DNA of 56,092 bases from Pseudomonas kitaguniensis. GTDB lineage: Bacteria; Pseudomonadota; Gammaproteobacteria; Pseudomonadales; Pseudomonadaceae. The stretch's first letter is position 1; every line of letters starts with the position of its first letter. The stretch lies in assembly GCF_009296165.1 (NCBI RefSeq), contig NZ_VUAZ01000057.1:1-56092 (forward strand). The letters run 5' to 3'. The notes under the pieces were generated by a model. The model made no database searches, was not told the origin of the DNA, and worked only from the letters and a program-made list of their open reading frames with translations. Shown here one piece after another: positions 10,127-18,329 of the stretch. The position numbers and the translations under genes are program-made.

Positions 10127-10157
10127 AGGGTAAAACCTCTAGTTAAGTCGAGGTCAA
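10127..10157 (-). promoter_or_regulatory. SoxR-controlled promoter with SoxR box
   Basis: On the minus strand TTGACC (10157-10152) and TACCCT (10132-10127) are 19 bp apart, the over-long spacing typical of MerR-family targets. The spacer holds an 18-bp imperfect palindrome at 10136-10153, CCTCTAGTTAAGTCGAGG, which matches the classical SoxR box CCTCAAGTTAACTTGAGG at 15 of 18 positions. Confidence 0.85.
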
Positions 10158-10177
10158 GTGTTGATTCGGGGGCGTGC

Positions 10178-10621
10178 ATGCTGAAAAAAGAACTTACCGT
10201 CGGCCAGTTGGCCGCCCGCAGTGGCGTCGCGGTTACCGCCCTGCACTTCTACGAGTCCAAGGGGCTGATCAAGAGCAATCGTAATGCCGGCAATCAGCGA
10301 CGCTATCCACGCGATGTGTTGCGCCGCGTGGTGGTGATCAAAATTGCCCAGCGCTTGGGCATTCCGCTGGCGACGATTGGTGAGGCGTTGCAAACCCTGC
10401 CGGACGGGCGCACGCCCACCACGCAAGATTGGGAGCGCTTGTCGGCGCAATGGCGAGAGGATCTGGATGAGCGCATCAACAAATTGTTGCTGTTGCGCGA
10501 CAAGCTCAGCGGCTGTATCGGCTGCGGGTGTTTGTCTTTGCAAGCCTGCCCGCTGCGTAACCAGGATGATCAACTTGGCGAACACGGGCCAGGGGCACAG
10601 TTGTTGGAGCCCTCTGCATAA
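10178..10621 (+). CDS. soxR: Redox-sensing MerR-family activator SoxR
   Basis: A 147-residue MerR-family protein: N-terminal winged helix ([26 protein letters not shown]), a dimerisation helix around residues 80-115, then the [2Fe-2S] cluster motif C-x2-C-x-C-x5-C in [16 protein letters not shown], the defining SoxR signature. It senses superoxide or redox-cycling compounds such as phenazines by cluster oxidation. The start MLKKELTVG at 10178 fits other SoxR N-termini. The divergent SoxR box lies 25-42 bp upstream. As in other pseudomonads there is no soxS; the regulator acts directly on its targets. Confidence 0.92.
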   Translation: MLKKELTVGQLAARSGVAVTALHFYESKGLIKSNRNAGNQRRYPRDVLRRVVVIKIAQRLGIPLATIGEALQTLPDGRTPTTQDWERLSAQWREDLDERINKLLLLRDKLSGCIGCGCLSLQACPLRNQDDQLGEHGPGAQLLEPSA

Positions 10622-10876
10622 CTCAGTGTGCAAGCCCTTTGAGGTAGTCACCCGCTCAGTGGGCAAGGTCTGATCCACCCCTTGTGGCGAGGTGGGTTGC
10701 CACAACGCGGACGGTAAATCGATGCCGGGCAAGCCTGAAACATTTTCTTTCATGTTTGCCTTGGGGTTTTGCGTTGCTCATCCGTCTTAACTTAGATACA
10801 GCCAGTCGCGTCAGCAAAAGCTACGACCGGCCTTTTCCGGGCCACCTTGCCCCCTCCGATCAAGACCCGCATTCAC

Positions 10877-12076
10877 ATGTCGAAGAAGTCACGCTCAAAA
10901 CTTTGGTTTCTCGTACACAGTTGGCTGGCATTGCCCATCTGGTTTTTTGTGCTGATCGTCTGCGTCACCGGCACGCTGGCGGTGGTCAGCCAGGAAATCG
11001 TGTGGCTGGCCAACCCGGATATACGCGCGAGCAAGCCGTCGGATAACGCCGAGTTGCTCAGCTATGACCAGGTAATCGCTGCCATCAAAGGCGCCGAACC
11101 CCAGGTCATCGTGCAGTCGATTGTGCGCCCGGATGAAACGCACTTCGCGTTGAGTGTCGACCTCAGCTACCCGGACGGGCGTTCCGTGGAGGTCTACGTC
11201 AACCCCTACACCGGCGCGATCCAGGGCATCAGCCCGTCCTTCAACTTCAAACAATTTACCCGCGCGCTGCACGGTTGGTGGTTGGTGCCGTTCACCAATG
11301 GCTTCAGTTGGGGCTGGTATCTGGTCTCGGCGCTTGGCTTGCCGCTGCTGGCGTCGCTGGTGACCGGGCTGGTGGTGTACAAGCGTTTCTGGAAGGGTTT
11401 TCTGCGGCCAACCCTGCGTATCCGCCACGGCGCGCGAATCTTCTGGGGCGACTTCCACCGCCTGAGCGGTATCTGGTCGATCTGGTTTATCGCGGTCATT
11501 TCGATCACCGGCACCTGGTTCCTGATCCAGGCGATCCTCGGCGATAACCAGATTTCCATCTCCAGCGAACCTGTGGTGCCGGTGATCGCGCGCGAGAAAG
11601 TGCCAATGTCTGCACCCGGCGTGCCTGCGCCGATGATCCCGCTGGACGAAGCGATCAAAATTGCCACCCAGCGCATCCCGGGGCTGGATGCCAGCTTTGT
11701 GTTCCTGCCCCTCAATGCCTACAGCCACCTGCAGATTGGCGGGCGCGGCTGGTACCCGTTGATGTTCCAGACGGCGCAACTCAACCCCTATAGCGGCGAA
11801 ATCGCTGTGTCGCATTTGCTCTCCGACCGTTCGACGCTGGAGTTCGTCACCGAATCCATGCGCCCGCTGCACACCGGCGACTTTGGTGGGCTGTGGATCA
11901 AGCTGATCTGGGCATTTTTCGGCCTGCTGCTGAGCATGATGGTGTTGAGCGGCCTGCTGATCTGGACCAAGCGCACCGCGCTGGCCACCCTTAATGCATT
12001 CAAGCGCAGCAATAAGATGCAGCGCCAACCCGCAGCCATGCCTGCAATGCACGCTGAAACCACGGAGGGTAACTGA
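10877..12076 (+). CDS. fpvG: PepSY-TM inner membrane protein FpvG (ferri-pyoverdine reductase)
   Basis: A 399-residue PepSY-associated TM protein with membrane segments near residues 10-37 (LALPIWFFVLIVCVTG), 145-170, 200-225 and 345-370, and a periplasmic PepSY-type region between. Such proteins carry electrons across the inner membrane. In P. aeruginosa FpvG is needed to reduce Fe(III) in periplasmic pyoverdine. The assignment rests mainly on the order of eight genes (PepSY-TM, three small proteins, binding protein, ATPase, permease, second binding protein), which reproduces fpvGHJKCDEF. The start MSKKSRSKLWF at 10877 is chosen over 10847. The stop overlaps the next start (TGATG). Confidence 0.82.
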   Translation: MSKKSRSKLWFLVHSWLALPIWFFVLIVCVTGTLAVVSQEIVWLANPDIRASKPSDNAELLSYDQVIAAIKGAEPQVIVQSIVRPDETHFALSVDLSYPDGRSVEVYVNPYTGAIQGISPSFNFKQFTRALHGWWLVPFTNGFSWGWYLVSALGLPLLASLVTGLVVYKRFWKGFLRPTLRIRHGARIFWGDFHRLSGIWSIWFIAVISITGTWFLIQAILGDNQISISSEPVVPVIAREKVPMSAPGVPAPMIPLDEAIKIATQRIPGLDASFVFLPLNAYSHLQIGGRGWYPLMFQTAQLNPYSGEIAVSHLLSDRSTLEFVTESMRPLHTGDFGGLWIKLIWAFFGLLLSMMVLSGLLIWTKRTALATLNAFKRSNKMQRQPAAMPAMHAETTEGN

Positions 12077-12615
12077 TGAGCAAGGTCGCCGCTGCACCCT
12101 CACCGTCGCCGCTGCGGGCCTTTTGGCTGAAATGGCGGTTCCATATCAATGTACTGCTGTTGCTGGTGCCGCTGGGTTTTATGCCCAAATACTTTGCCGA
12201 CGCTGCGCTGTTTCGCGGCGACACCGGCATCGGCGAGCGGGTCGCTGGAGAGGTGAAGGTTGGGCCATGGAGCCTGACCCTCGCCGAGTTTCGCATCGAA
12301 GGCCCGCGCCCGGACCCGGCCGGCCCGATGAAATTTTTCAACGCGGCCCTGTGTAGCGCCTGCGCCGGGGAGGTCAAGGCGACCTACTTGCGTATCGGCA
12401 AACCGCGCAGCCTGCGCGCCGCCGGGGTGATCTTTTTTGGTACGCCCTACCGCATGGGCGCGTTGCTGCCGGTGCCTGAACGCACGCCAGCGGATGCCGA
12501 ACTGTGGGTGACCATGGAAGGCTGGGACGGCACCATGCACCAGGGTTCCATTCCGCTGAGCCAAGCCTCGCCCGCCACCGTTGACTGGTTGAACAAGCAA
12601 GGAGTCAAACCATGA
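12076..12615 (+). CDS. fpvH: FpvH-like membrane-anchored protein
   Basis: A 179-residue protein with one membrane segment near residues 20-38 (FHINVLLLLVPLGFMP), preceded by a basic stretch, and a periplasmic domain of about 140 residues. The domain contains a CxxC pair in ALCSACAGEV, which could be a redox or metal site. Function is taken from operon position: in P. aeruginosa FpvH works with FpvG in iron release from ferri-pyoverdine. The start codon overlaps the fpvG stop by 1 bp and its stop overlaps fpvJ by 4 bp (ATGA), so translation is coupled. Databases may label such proteins as thiamine pyrophosphate-binding, which nothing in the sequence supports. Confidence 0.72.
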   Translation: MSKVAAAPSPSPLRAFWLKWRFHINVLLLLVPLGFMPKYFADAALFRGDTGIGERVAGEVKVGPWSLTLAEFRIEGPRPDPAGPMKFFNAALCSACAGEVKATYLRIGKPRSLRAAGVIFFGTPYRMGALLPVPERTPADAELWVTMEGWDGTMHQGSIPLSQASPATVDWLNKQGVKP

Positions 12616-12947
12616 CGTTAATGCGCCTGACCCGCGCGCGTGTCTGCGCCGCGCTGTTGCTCACAGCCGGTTTCAGTACCCCGGCGCTGGCCCACAACCC
12701 GATGTGCGAATGCAAGGAAATCGCCGGCGAACAGATCCAGTGCACCGGCGGTTTCTCCGACGGCAGTGGTGCGCCGGGGGTGACGCTGGACGTAATCGGC
12801 TACGACGAAACCATCCTGCTGCCGGGCAAACTCGGGCAGGACTCGACCCTGACCTTCAAGAAACCATCAGCCGAGTTCTATGTGCTGTTTGACGCAGGCC
12901 CCGGTCATGTCGTTGAAATCGACCAAGCGGACATCCCTTCTCAATGA
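12612..12947 (+). CDS. fpvJ: FpvJ-like small periplasmic protein
   Basis: A 111-residue protein with a signal peptide (MTLMRLTRARVCAALLLTAG... cleaved after ALA, about residue 27). The mature domain is about 84 residues and starts HNPMCECKEIAGEQIQCTGGF, with three cysteines and a His close together, so metal or disulfide chemistry is possible. The rest looks like a beta-sandwich. Position between fpvH and fpvK gives the name. It overlaps both neighbours by 4 bp (ATGA). Its biochemical role is not established from sequence. Confidence 0.72.
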   Translation: MTLMRLTRARVCAALLLTAGFSTPALAHNPMCECKEIAGEQIQCTGGFSDGSGAPGVTLDVIGYDETILLPGKLGQDSTLTFKKPSAEFYVLFDAGPGHVVEIDQADIPSQ

Positions 12948-13504
12948 GTACCACCCAGGTTGTACGCCCCGCCGGTGCCGGCCACGAAACCCTCTATGTG
13001 CTGTTGTTATGCCTGATCATCCTCGCGGTGTCAGGCACGGTGGTGGCGCTGCACGCTGAAACCCAAACCGTTGTCGCCGTGCCCAGCCACCAGTTGGACG
13101 CGCGCCGCGACCTGAGCGCCGCCGAGCAAGGTATCTACGCCGATCTGCGGGTGACGCTGGATGAAATCCAGCTGTTGCAACAGGAGCAAAGCGCCCTGCC
13201 GCCGCCTGAGCAACTGGCCGAAGAGGGTTTCGCACCGTTTGCCCAAGACGCCAGTTCGGTCAGCCGTGGCAACCATCGCTGGCAGTTGCTTGAGCCTGCG
13301 GCCTACCTCGGCCTGAGCCAAGCGCCCGGCACCAGCGGCTCGCTGCTGATGCGCGTGCGCGGCGCCGAGCCGGACATCTGGCTCAACCGCCAAGCCAACC
13401 CGGCGGCCCCCTCCGACCTGACTGACCCGGCGCTGATCGCTGCTGGCTGGCAGCAGGTCATCGCGCAATTCGATGCCGGCGTCACCCGCCAGCAGCGTCA
13501 CTGA
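12944..13504 (+). CDS. fpvK: FpvK-like single-pass membrane protein
   Basis: A 186-residue protein with one N-terminal membrane segment (about residues 17-38, YVLLLCLIILAVSGTVVAL) and a periplasmic domain of about 145 residues. The domain includes a helical part (DLRVTLDEIQLLQQEQSALPPPEQLAEEG) and a segment HRWQLLEPAAYLGLSQ. It resembles the DUF6162 proteins found beside metal ABC transporters. FpvK by operon position; in P. aeruginosa it contributes to iron release from pyoverdine. It overlaps fpvJ by 4 bp, and fpvC follows after 19 bp. Confidence 0.72.
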   Translation: MSTTQVVRPAGAGHETLYVLLLCLIILAVSGTVVALHAETQTVVAVPSHQLDARRDLSAAEQGIYADLRVTLDEIQLLQQEQSALPPPEQLAEEGFAPFAQDASSVSRGNHRWQLLEPAAYLGLSQAPGTSGSLLMRVRGAEPDIWLNRQANPAAPSDLTDPALIAAGWQQVIAQFDAGVTRQQRH

Positions 13505-13523
13505 ACGAGAAGCCCGAGTGCCC

Positions 13524-14444
13524 ATGTCTATTTCATCTCCCCTGTTGCGCCTGTTACTGCTCAGCCTGTTCAGCCTGATGTTCGCGCCCCTGGCGAATGC
13601 CGAGGCCGCAAAACGCCTGCGCATCGGCATCACCCTGCACCCTTATTACAGCTACGTGGCCAATATCGTCGGTGACAAGGCCGAAGTGGTTCCATTGATC
13701 CCGGCCGGCTTCAACCCCCACGCCTACGAACCACGTGCCGAAGACATCAAGCGCATCGGCACGCTGGACGTGATTGTGCTCAACGGCGTTGGCCATGACG
13801 ATTTCGCCGACCGCATGATCGCCACCAGCGAGCGCCCGGACATTGCGGTGATCGAGGCCAACGCTAACGTGCCACTGCTGGCCGCGACCGGGAATGCTGC
13901 ACGCGGCGCCGGCAAGGTGGTCAACCCGCACACGTTTCTGTCGATCAGCGCATCGATTGCCCAAGTCAATAACATCGCTCGCGAACTCGGCAAGCTGGAC
14001 CCGGACAACGCCAAGGCCTATACGCAAAACGCTCGCGCTTACGGCAAACGCCTGCGCCAGATGCGTGCCGACGCGCTGGCCAAGCTGACCAGCGCGCCCA
14101 ACCCGGATTTGCGCGTGGCCACGGTGCACGCGGCCTACGACTACCTGCTGCGCGAATTTGGCCTGGAAGTCACCGCCGTGGTTGAACCGGCCCACGGTAT
14201 CGAGCCAAGCCCCAGCCAGTTGAAAAAGACCATCGATGAACTGCGTGCGCTGGATGTGAAGGTGATCTTCTCGGAGATGGATTTCCCCTCCACTTACGTC
14301 GAGACGATCCAGCGTGAATCCGGGGTCAAGCTGTACCCGCTGTCGCACATTTCCTACGGCGAATACACGGCTGAGAAGTACGAAGTGGAAATGACCGGCA
14401 ACCTCAACACGGTGGTGCGGGCGATTCAGGAGTCGGGCGCATGA
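13524..14444 (+). CDS. fpvC: Periplasmic metal-binding protein FpvC (ZnuA/TroA family)
   Basis: A 306-residue cluster A-I solute-binding protein with a signal peptide (about residues 1-26, ending ANAEAAK). Metal-ligand candidates are the histidines in GFNPHAYEP, VNPHTFLS and VATVHAAYDYLL and the acidic residue in IFSEMDFPS, as in the Zn/Mn/Fe-binding branch. There is no long His-rich loop, unlike zinc-specific ZnuA. The start MSISSPLLRLLL at 13524 begins the signal peptide. In P. aeruginosa FpvC takes up the iron released from pyoverdine and passes it to FpvDE. Its stop overlaps fpvD (ATGA). Confidence 0.82.
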   Translation: MSISSPLLRLLLLSLFSLMFAPLANAEAAKRLRIGITLHPYYSYVANIVGDKAEVVPLIPAGFNPHAYEPRAEDIKRIGTLDVIVLNGVGHDDFADRMIATSERPDIAVIEANANVPLLAATGNAARGAGKVVNPHTFLSISASIAQVNNIARELGKLDPDNAKAYTQNARAYGKRLRQMRADALAKLTSAPNPDLRVATVHAAYDYLLREFGLEVTAVVEPAHGIEPSPSQLKKTIDELRALDVKVIFSEMDFPSTYVETIQRESGVKLYPLSHISYGEYTAEKYEVEMTGNLNTVVRAIQESGA

Positions 14445-15187
14445 CGGCGGCGCAACAACTGACGGTGGCCAGCACTGGCCCGACGATTGAGTTCGATAAC
14501 GTGTCGCTGACCCTGGGTCGCACGGTGATTCTGGATGCAGTGAGTTTTCAAGTGCAACCGGGCAGCATCCACGCGCTGGTAGGCCCGAACGGAGGAGGCA
14601 AAAGTTCGCTGATAAAAACGCTGCTGGGGCAAACCCCGCACCAGGGTCAATTGCGCCTGCACTGGCCGACTGCACCCGGCACCGTCGGTTATGTGCCGCA
14701 GGCGTTGGAATTCGACCGCGGCTTGCCGATGACCGTCGACGATTTCATGGCGGCCATGTGTCAGCGACGCCCGGCATTTCTGGGCCTGTCCAAACACACC
14801 GCAGGCGCTATTGGCGAAGCGCTGGAACGGGTTGGCATGCAGGGAAAACGCAAGCGCCGCATGGGTGCGTTATCGGGCGGCGAGCGCCAGCGCGTGCTGC
14901 TGGCGCAAGGCCTGATCCCCGCGCCAAAACTGCTGGTGCTGGATGAACCGATGTCGGCCCTCGATGAAGCCGGTATCCAGGTGTTTGAGCGTCTGTTGAG
15001 TGACTGGCGCCTGGCCGGGATCACCGTGCTGTGGATCGAACACGACCTGGAAGCGGTTGGCCGCCTCGCAGATCGCGTCACCGGCCTGAACCGCCGCGTG
15101 CTGTTCGACGCCTCGCCAAAACAGGCGCTGACCCCGGACCGCCTGCTGACCCTGTTCTCTACTCACCCCAGGAGCCCGGCGCAATGA
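14441..15187 (+). CDS. fpvD: Metal ABC transporter ATPase FpvD
   Basis: A 248-residue ABC ATPase. It has Walker A GPNGGGKSS (about residue 48), Q-loop region VGYVPQALEF, signature LSGGERQRVLLAQ, Walker B LLVLDEPMSALDE and switch His in WIEHDLE. It belongs to the metal-type ATPases partnered with ABC-3 permeases. It energises import of iron released in the periplasm. It overlaps fpvC and fpvE by 4 bp each (ATGA). Confidence 0.86.
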   Translation: MTAAQQLTVASTGPTIEFDNVSLTLGRTVILDAVSFQVQPGSIHALVGPNGGGKSSLIKTLLGQTPHQGQLRLHWPTAPGTVGYVPQALEFDRGLPMTVDDFMAAMCQRRPAFLGLSKHTAGAIGEALERVGMQGKRKRRMGALSGGERQRVLLAQGLIPAPKLLVLDEPMSALDEAGIQVFERLLSDWRLAGITVLWIEHDLEAVGRLADRVTGLNRRVLFDASPKQALTPDRLLTLFSTHPRSPAQ

Positions 15188-16083
15188 GTTATGAAGCGTT
15201 TCGTTTGATGGTTCAGGGCTGGGCTTCTTCCGGCTATTTGCCGGAAGCGCTGGCCTATGGATTTGTGGTCAACGCCTTGCTCGCGGGCTTGCTGATCGGC
15301 CCGGTGCTGGGCGGCTTGGGCACGCTGGTGGTGGTCAAGCGCTTTGCGTTTTTCTCCGAGGCGGTCGGGCATGCCGCGCTGACCGGCGTGGCCGTGGGCA
15401 TTCTGCTCGGTGAACCGTACACCGGACCGTACGGCGCGTTGTTCGGCTACTGCCTGTTGTTCGGCATCCTGCTCAATTATCTGCGCAACCGCACGGGCCT
15501 GGCGCCGGACACCCTCATCGGCGTATTCCTCTCGGTGTCGCTGGCGTTGGGTGCGAGCCTGCTGCTGATTCTGGCGGGCAAGATCAACGTGCACATTCTG
15601 GAGAATGTGTTGTTCGGTTCGGTGCTGACCGTCAACGGCAACGATTTACTGGTGCTGGCCATCGTTGGTTCGCTGGTGATGGCGCTGGCATTGCCGCTGT
15701 ACAACCGCATCATGCTGGCAAGCTTTAATCCGCAACTGGCCGCCGTTCGCGGTGTAGCGGTGAAGACCCTGGATTATCTGTTTGTGATTCTGGTGACGTT
15801 GATCACCGTGGCGGCGGTCAAGGTGATCGGCGCGATTCTGGTCGGCGCGCTGCTGGTGATTCCTGCCGCTGCGGCGCGCCTGCTGAGCCAGTCGCTCAAA
15901 GGTTTTTTCTGGGTCTCGGTGGTAATCGCCACGCTGAGCACGCTGTGCGGCATTCTGCTGCCGATCATCTTCGACCTGCCCATCCCGTCCGGCGCCGCGA
16001 TCATTCTGGTGGCCGGTATCGCCTTCGCTTTCGCCGCCATCGCGCGCGGCACCGTACCCAGCCTCAAAGGGAATCTTGGATAA
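15184..16083 (+). CDS. fpvE: Metal ABC transporter permease FpvE (ABC-3 family)
   Basis: A 299-residue inner membrane permease with about eight hydrophobic helices. The pattern ALLAGLLIGPVLGGLGTLVVVKRFAFFSEAVGHAALTGVAVG is characteristic of ABC-3 permeases (ZnuB/TroC/MntB). The start MSYEAFRLM at 15184 overlaps the fpvD stop by 4 bp and follows AGGAG. The stop codon shares a base with the fpvF start (TAATG). Confidence 0.86.
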   Translation: MSYEAFRLMVQGWASSGYLPEALAYGFVVNALLAGLLIGPVLGGLGTLVVVKRFAFFSEAVGHAALTGVAVGILLGEPYTGPYGALFGYCLLFGILLNYLRNRTGLAPDTLIGVFLSVSLALGASLLLILAGKINVHILENVLFGSVLTVNGNDLLVLAIVGSLVMALALPLYNRIMLASFNPQLAAVRGVAVKTLDYLFVILVTLITVAAVKVIGAILVGALLVIPAAAARLLSQSLKGFFWVSVVIATLSTLCGILLPIIFDLPIPSGAAIILVAGIAFAFAAIARGTVPSLKGNLG

Positions 16084-17045
16084 TGCGCCCTGTGTTTCGC
16101 CCACTGGCCTTGGCCATCGCTTGCTTGATCAGTACCTCGGCGCTGGCCGCGGTGGATGGCTTCCAGCCCAGGGACTTCACCGCCCATCACGGCCTTGGCA
16201 ATGCCGCGCTGACCAAAGCCAAATCGATAAAACCGGTGAAGGTTCTGGCCTCGCTACCGATCACTTACGGCCTGGCCGAGGTGCTGCTAAAGGGCACCGA
16301 CGTGAAGCTTGAGCGCGCCGCCCCGGCGAACCTGCCGGGCTCGCGCCAGGTGTCTTATTTTACCGGCCGTGGCGCCCCGGCTCTGCACACGCTGGCGCAG
16401 GACGCCGACGCCGCCATCGGCCTGCGCTCCCTGTGGCCGGATGACCCGCTGTACCCCGTCGCACGGCGCAGCAATGTGCGCATCGTCGAAGTCGACGCCG
16501 CGCGCCCGGTGGACGGCGGTTTGCCGGGTATCGCCGTGCAACCGGGCAGTGCCGATGGCCTGAACAGCCAGCCATGGCAGTCGAGCAACAATATGGGGCG
16601 CATGGCTGATGTGATGGCCGCCGACCTCAGCCGCCTCGCCCCTGCCGCCAAACCGACCATCGACGCCAACCTTGCCGCCCTCAAACAGCGCTTGCTTAAA
16701 CTCAGCGCCGACAGCGAAGCGCGGCTGGCCAAGGCGGACAACCTCAGCGTGATCAGCCTGAGCGATCACTTCGCGTATTTGGTCAGCAGTTTGAACCTGG
16801 AAGTGGTCAGTACCGATGCACGGCCAGATGCTGATTGGACGCCTGAGGCGTTGCAGCAATTGAGCGCCAACCTGAAGGACAGCGAGGTAGTGCTTGTGCT
16901 GCATCACCGGCAGCCAAGTGACGCGGTTAAAGCTGCAGTAACGGCGGGCGGTGCACAGCTATTGGTATTGAACGTCGACGGCGCGGACCCGGTGACGGAG
17001 CTTGAAACCAATGTCGACCACGTGATCAACACCCTCAGCCCCTAG
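16083..17045 (+). CDS. fpvF: Second periplasmic binding protein FpvF
   Basis: A 320-residue ZnuA-like protein with a signal peptide (about 1-23, ending ALA). It is more divergent than FpvC: the ligand histidines are fewer and differently placed (TAHHGLGNAAL, SDHFAYLVSSL, LVLHHRQPSD). In P. aeruginosa FpvF binds pyoverdine and/or works with FpvC in handing iron to FpvDE, so loss of a canonical metal site would fit a siderophore- or partner-binding role (inference). It is the last gene of the operon, followed by a REP doublet. Confidence 0.78.
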   Translation: MRPVFRPLALAIACLISTSALAAVDGFQPRDFTAHHGLGNAALTKAKSIKPVKVLASLPITYGLAEVLLKGTDVKLERAAPANLPGSRQVSYFTGRGAPALHTLAQDADAAIGLRSLWPDDPLYPVARRSNVRIVEVDAARPVDGGLPGIAVQPGSADGLNSQPWQSSNNMGRMADVMAADLSRLAPAAKPTIDANLAALKQRLLKLSADSEARLAKADNLSVISLSDHFAYLVSSLNLEVVSTDARPDADWTPEALQQLSANLKDSEVVLVLHHRQPSDAVKAAVTAGGAQLLVLNVDGADPVTELETNVDHVINTLSP

Positions 17046-17084
17046 GCGATGTGGAAGCGGGGTTGCCATGTTGTGCAGGCTTAC

Positions 17085-17216
17085 TGTGGCGAGCGGGCTT
17101 GCTCGCGCTGGGGCGCGAAGCGGCCCTAATCCAGACACCGCGTTTATCCAGACAAAACGCATTGGCTGGTTTTGGGGCCGCTTCGCAGCCCAACGCGAGC
17201 AAGCCCGCTCGCCACA
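17085..17216. repeat. REP doublet (REPIN-like), GCGGGCTTGCTCGC class
   Basis: Two inverted REP units, one starting TGTGGCGAGCGGGCTTGCT (17085) and its mirror ending AGCAAGCCCGCTCGCCACA (17216). The arms of about 42 bp are nearly complementary and are separated by about 48 bp. It lies just after the last fpv gene. This is a mobile-type short repeat common in fluorescens-group genomes. Confidence 0.85.
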
Positions 17217-17254
17217 ACAGCCCGCTTGCCATAGCAAGGCCGTTTGCCAAGGGC

Positions 17255-17968
17255 TTAAACCACGTCCACCCCGACATGAATTGCATCATGCCGCCAGAAC
17301 TCCAGGTCGCAGTCGATCAACCGCTGATGCTGGTCATAATTAACCCGGGCGATGCGCAAGCCCGGGCTGCCCACCGACACGCGCAAGGCGGCGGCGGCTT
17401 CCACCGGCAATGACGTCGGCACAATCTCGAAACGCACACGGCCGTAGTGCAAGTCGTACTTGCGTGCGTAAAGCTCGGTCATCGACTGGGTCAGGTCGCA
17501 CGCCAGAATCCCCGGAAAATACTGCGGGTTCAGGTAATGCTCCACATACAGCACCAAGCGCCCATCAATCCGCCGACAGCGGCAAATCTGAATCACGCTC
17601 GACAACGCCGGCAACTGCAACCATGCACACACCGCCGCCGACGCCGGCTGCAGCCGCGCCGAGATCACCTCGGTCGACGCCACCCGCCCCTGGTCGCTGA
17701 CCATCGCGTGGAAGTGGCTGCGCTGTAACAGGTTGTAGGCCAGCCGGGGCGGCGAGACAAACCAGCCACGGCGCTCTTCGCGATAAATCTGGCCTTGGGC
17801 CTCAAGCTGTAACAAGGCTTCCCGCACGGTGATGCGAGTGGTACCAAACAACTCGCTGAGCTTGCGTTCGGCGGGCAATTTACCCGCAGGCGGCAACAGA
17901 CCGTGGTCGATCTGCTCTTGCAGCGCCAGGCCAATAGAGGTCACGGCCTTGATTGCCTCATCGCGCAT
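17255..17968 (-). CDS. GntR-family (HutC/UTRA) repressor of the phosphorus-uptake locus
   Basis: A 237-residue regulator with an N-terminal GntR winged helix (about 10-75: KLPAERKLSELFGTTRITVREALLQLEAQGQIYREERRG is the recognition region) and a UTRA ligand domain (about 90-235). UTRA regulators of this type (PhnF/PhnR) often sense phosphonates or amino-sugar phosphates. The start is set at 17968 (MRDEAIKAV), because AGGGA is 6 nt upstream; the codon at 17974 would sit on top of that site. It is divergent from the ABC/phosphatase operon. An imperfect palindrome TGGACTAGACCA sits in its own leader, so autoregulation is expected. The ligand is unknown. Confidence 0.82.
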   Translation of the reverse strand: MRDEAIKAVTSIGLALQEQIDHGLLPPAGKLPAERKLSELFGTTRITVREALLQLEAQGQIYREERRGWFVSPPRLAYNLLQRSHFHAMVSDQGRVASTEVISARLQPASAAVCAWLQLPALSSVIQICRCRRIDGRLVLYVEHYLNPQYFPGILACDLTQSMTELYARKYDLHYGRVRFEIVPTSLPVEAAAALRVSVGSPGLRIARVNYDQHQRLIDCDLEFWRHDAIHVGVDVV

Positions 17969-17982
17969 CAACATTCCCTATC

Positions 17983-17994
17983 TGGACTAGACCA
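17983..17994. promoter_or_regulatory. Candidate UTRA-regulator operator 1
   Basis: TGGACTAGACCA is palindromic at 10 of 12 positions and close to the GntR/HutC-type operator form TGGTCTAGACCA. It lies in the leader of the regulator gene, 15 bp before its start codon. The segment CTAGACCAnCACC recurs in site 2. Confidence 0.6.
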
Positions 17995-18064
17995 GCACCT
18001 TACCGGTGCGTAAACCACTCGTTATTCAGGCTTTTGCTGTTGCCTGCCAGCCTAGGCAGTACAG

Positions 18065-18082
18065 ATGACCGACAGATGACAG
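18065..18082 (-). promoter_or_regulatory. PHO box facing the UTRA regulator gene
   Basis: The minus strand reads CTGTCAT-CTGT-CGGTCAT, two 7-bp PhoB half-sites at 11-bp spacing that match the consensus repeat CTGTCAT at 13 of 14 positions. A weak -10 (TAGGCT) follows after 10 bp on the minus strand, the usual Pho promoter layout. Confidence 0.68.
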
Positions 18083-18212
18083 CCCCTGCCCTGCCTTGCG
18101 GCGTACTCTGCGCACACCCTGCAATACATCGGCCAAGTCCAGGGCAGGCGGGCACTTGAGCATGGTCTACGCTGAGTCTGAACTGAGCGACACAGGCGTT
18201 TGAAAAACGACA

Positions 18213-18246
18213 TCGACATGAAACTGTCATCCATCGCGCCTAGATT
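18213..18246 (+). promoter_or_regulatory. PHO-box promoter of the ABC/phosphatase operon
   Basis: TCGACAT-GAAA-CTGTCAT (18213-18230) has one perfect and one degenerate PhoB half-site at 11-bp spacing. Ten bp later TAGATT (18241-18246) can serve as -10, while no good -35 is present, as expected for PhoB-activated promoters. The distance to the start codon of the binding-protein gene is about 84 nt. Confidence 0.65.
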
Positions 18247-18260
18247 GGCTCAGGTATTGC

Positions 18261-18272
18261 TGACCTAGACCA
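18261..18272. promoter_or_regulatory. Candidate UTRA-regulator operator 2
   Basis: TGACCTAGACCA shares CTAGACCAnCACC with the site in the regulator leader. It lies just downstream of the predicted transcription start of the operon, where a bound repressor would block RNA polymerase. Confidence 0.58.
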
Positions 18273-18329
18273 ACACCACCGCAAACGTCGATAAAAACGC
18301 AGCGTTGAACACGCCCAAAGGAGCTTCGG

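Noticed and set aside
10712..10735. TAAAT motif upstream of fpvG as a PvdS iron-starvation box
   Set aside because: The required CGT 16 bp downstream is absent (TGA instead).
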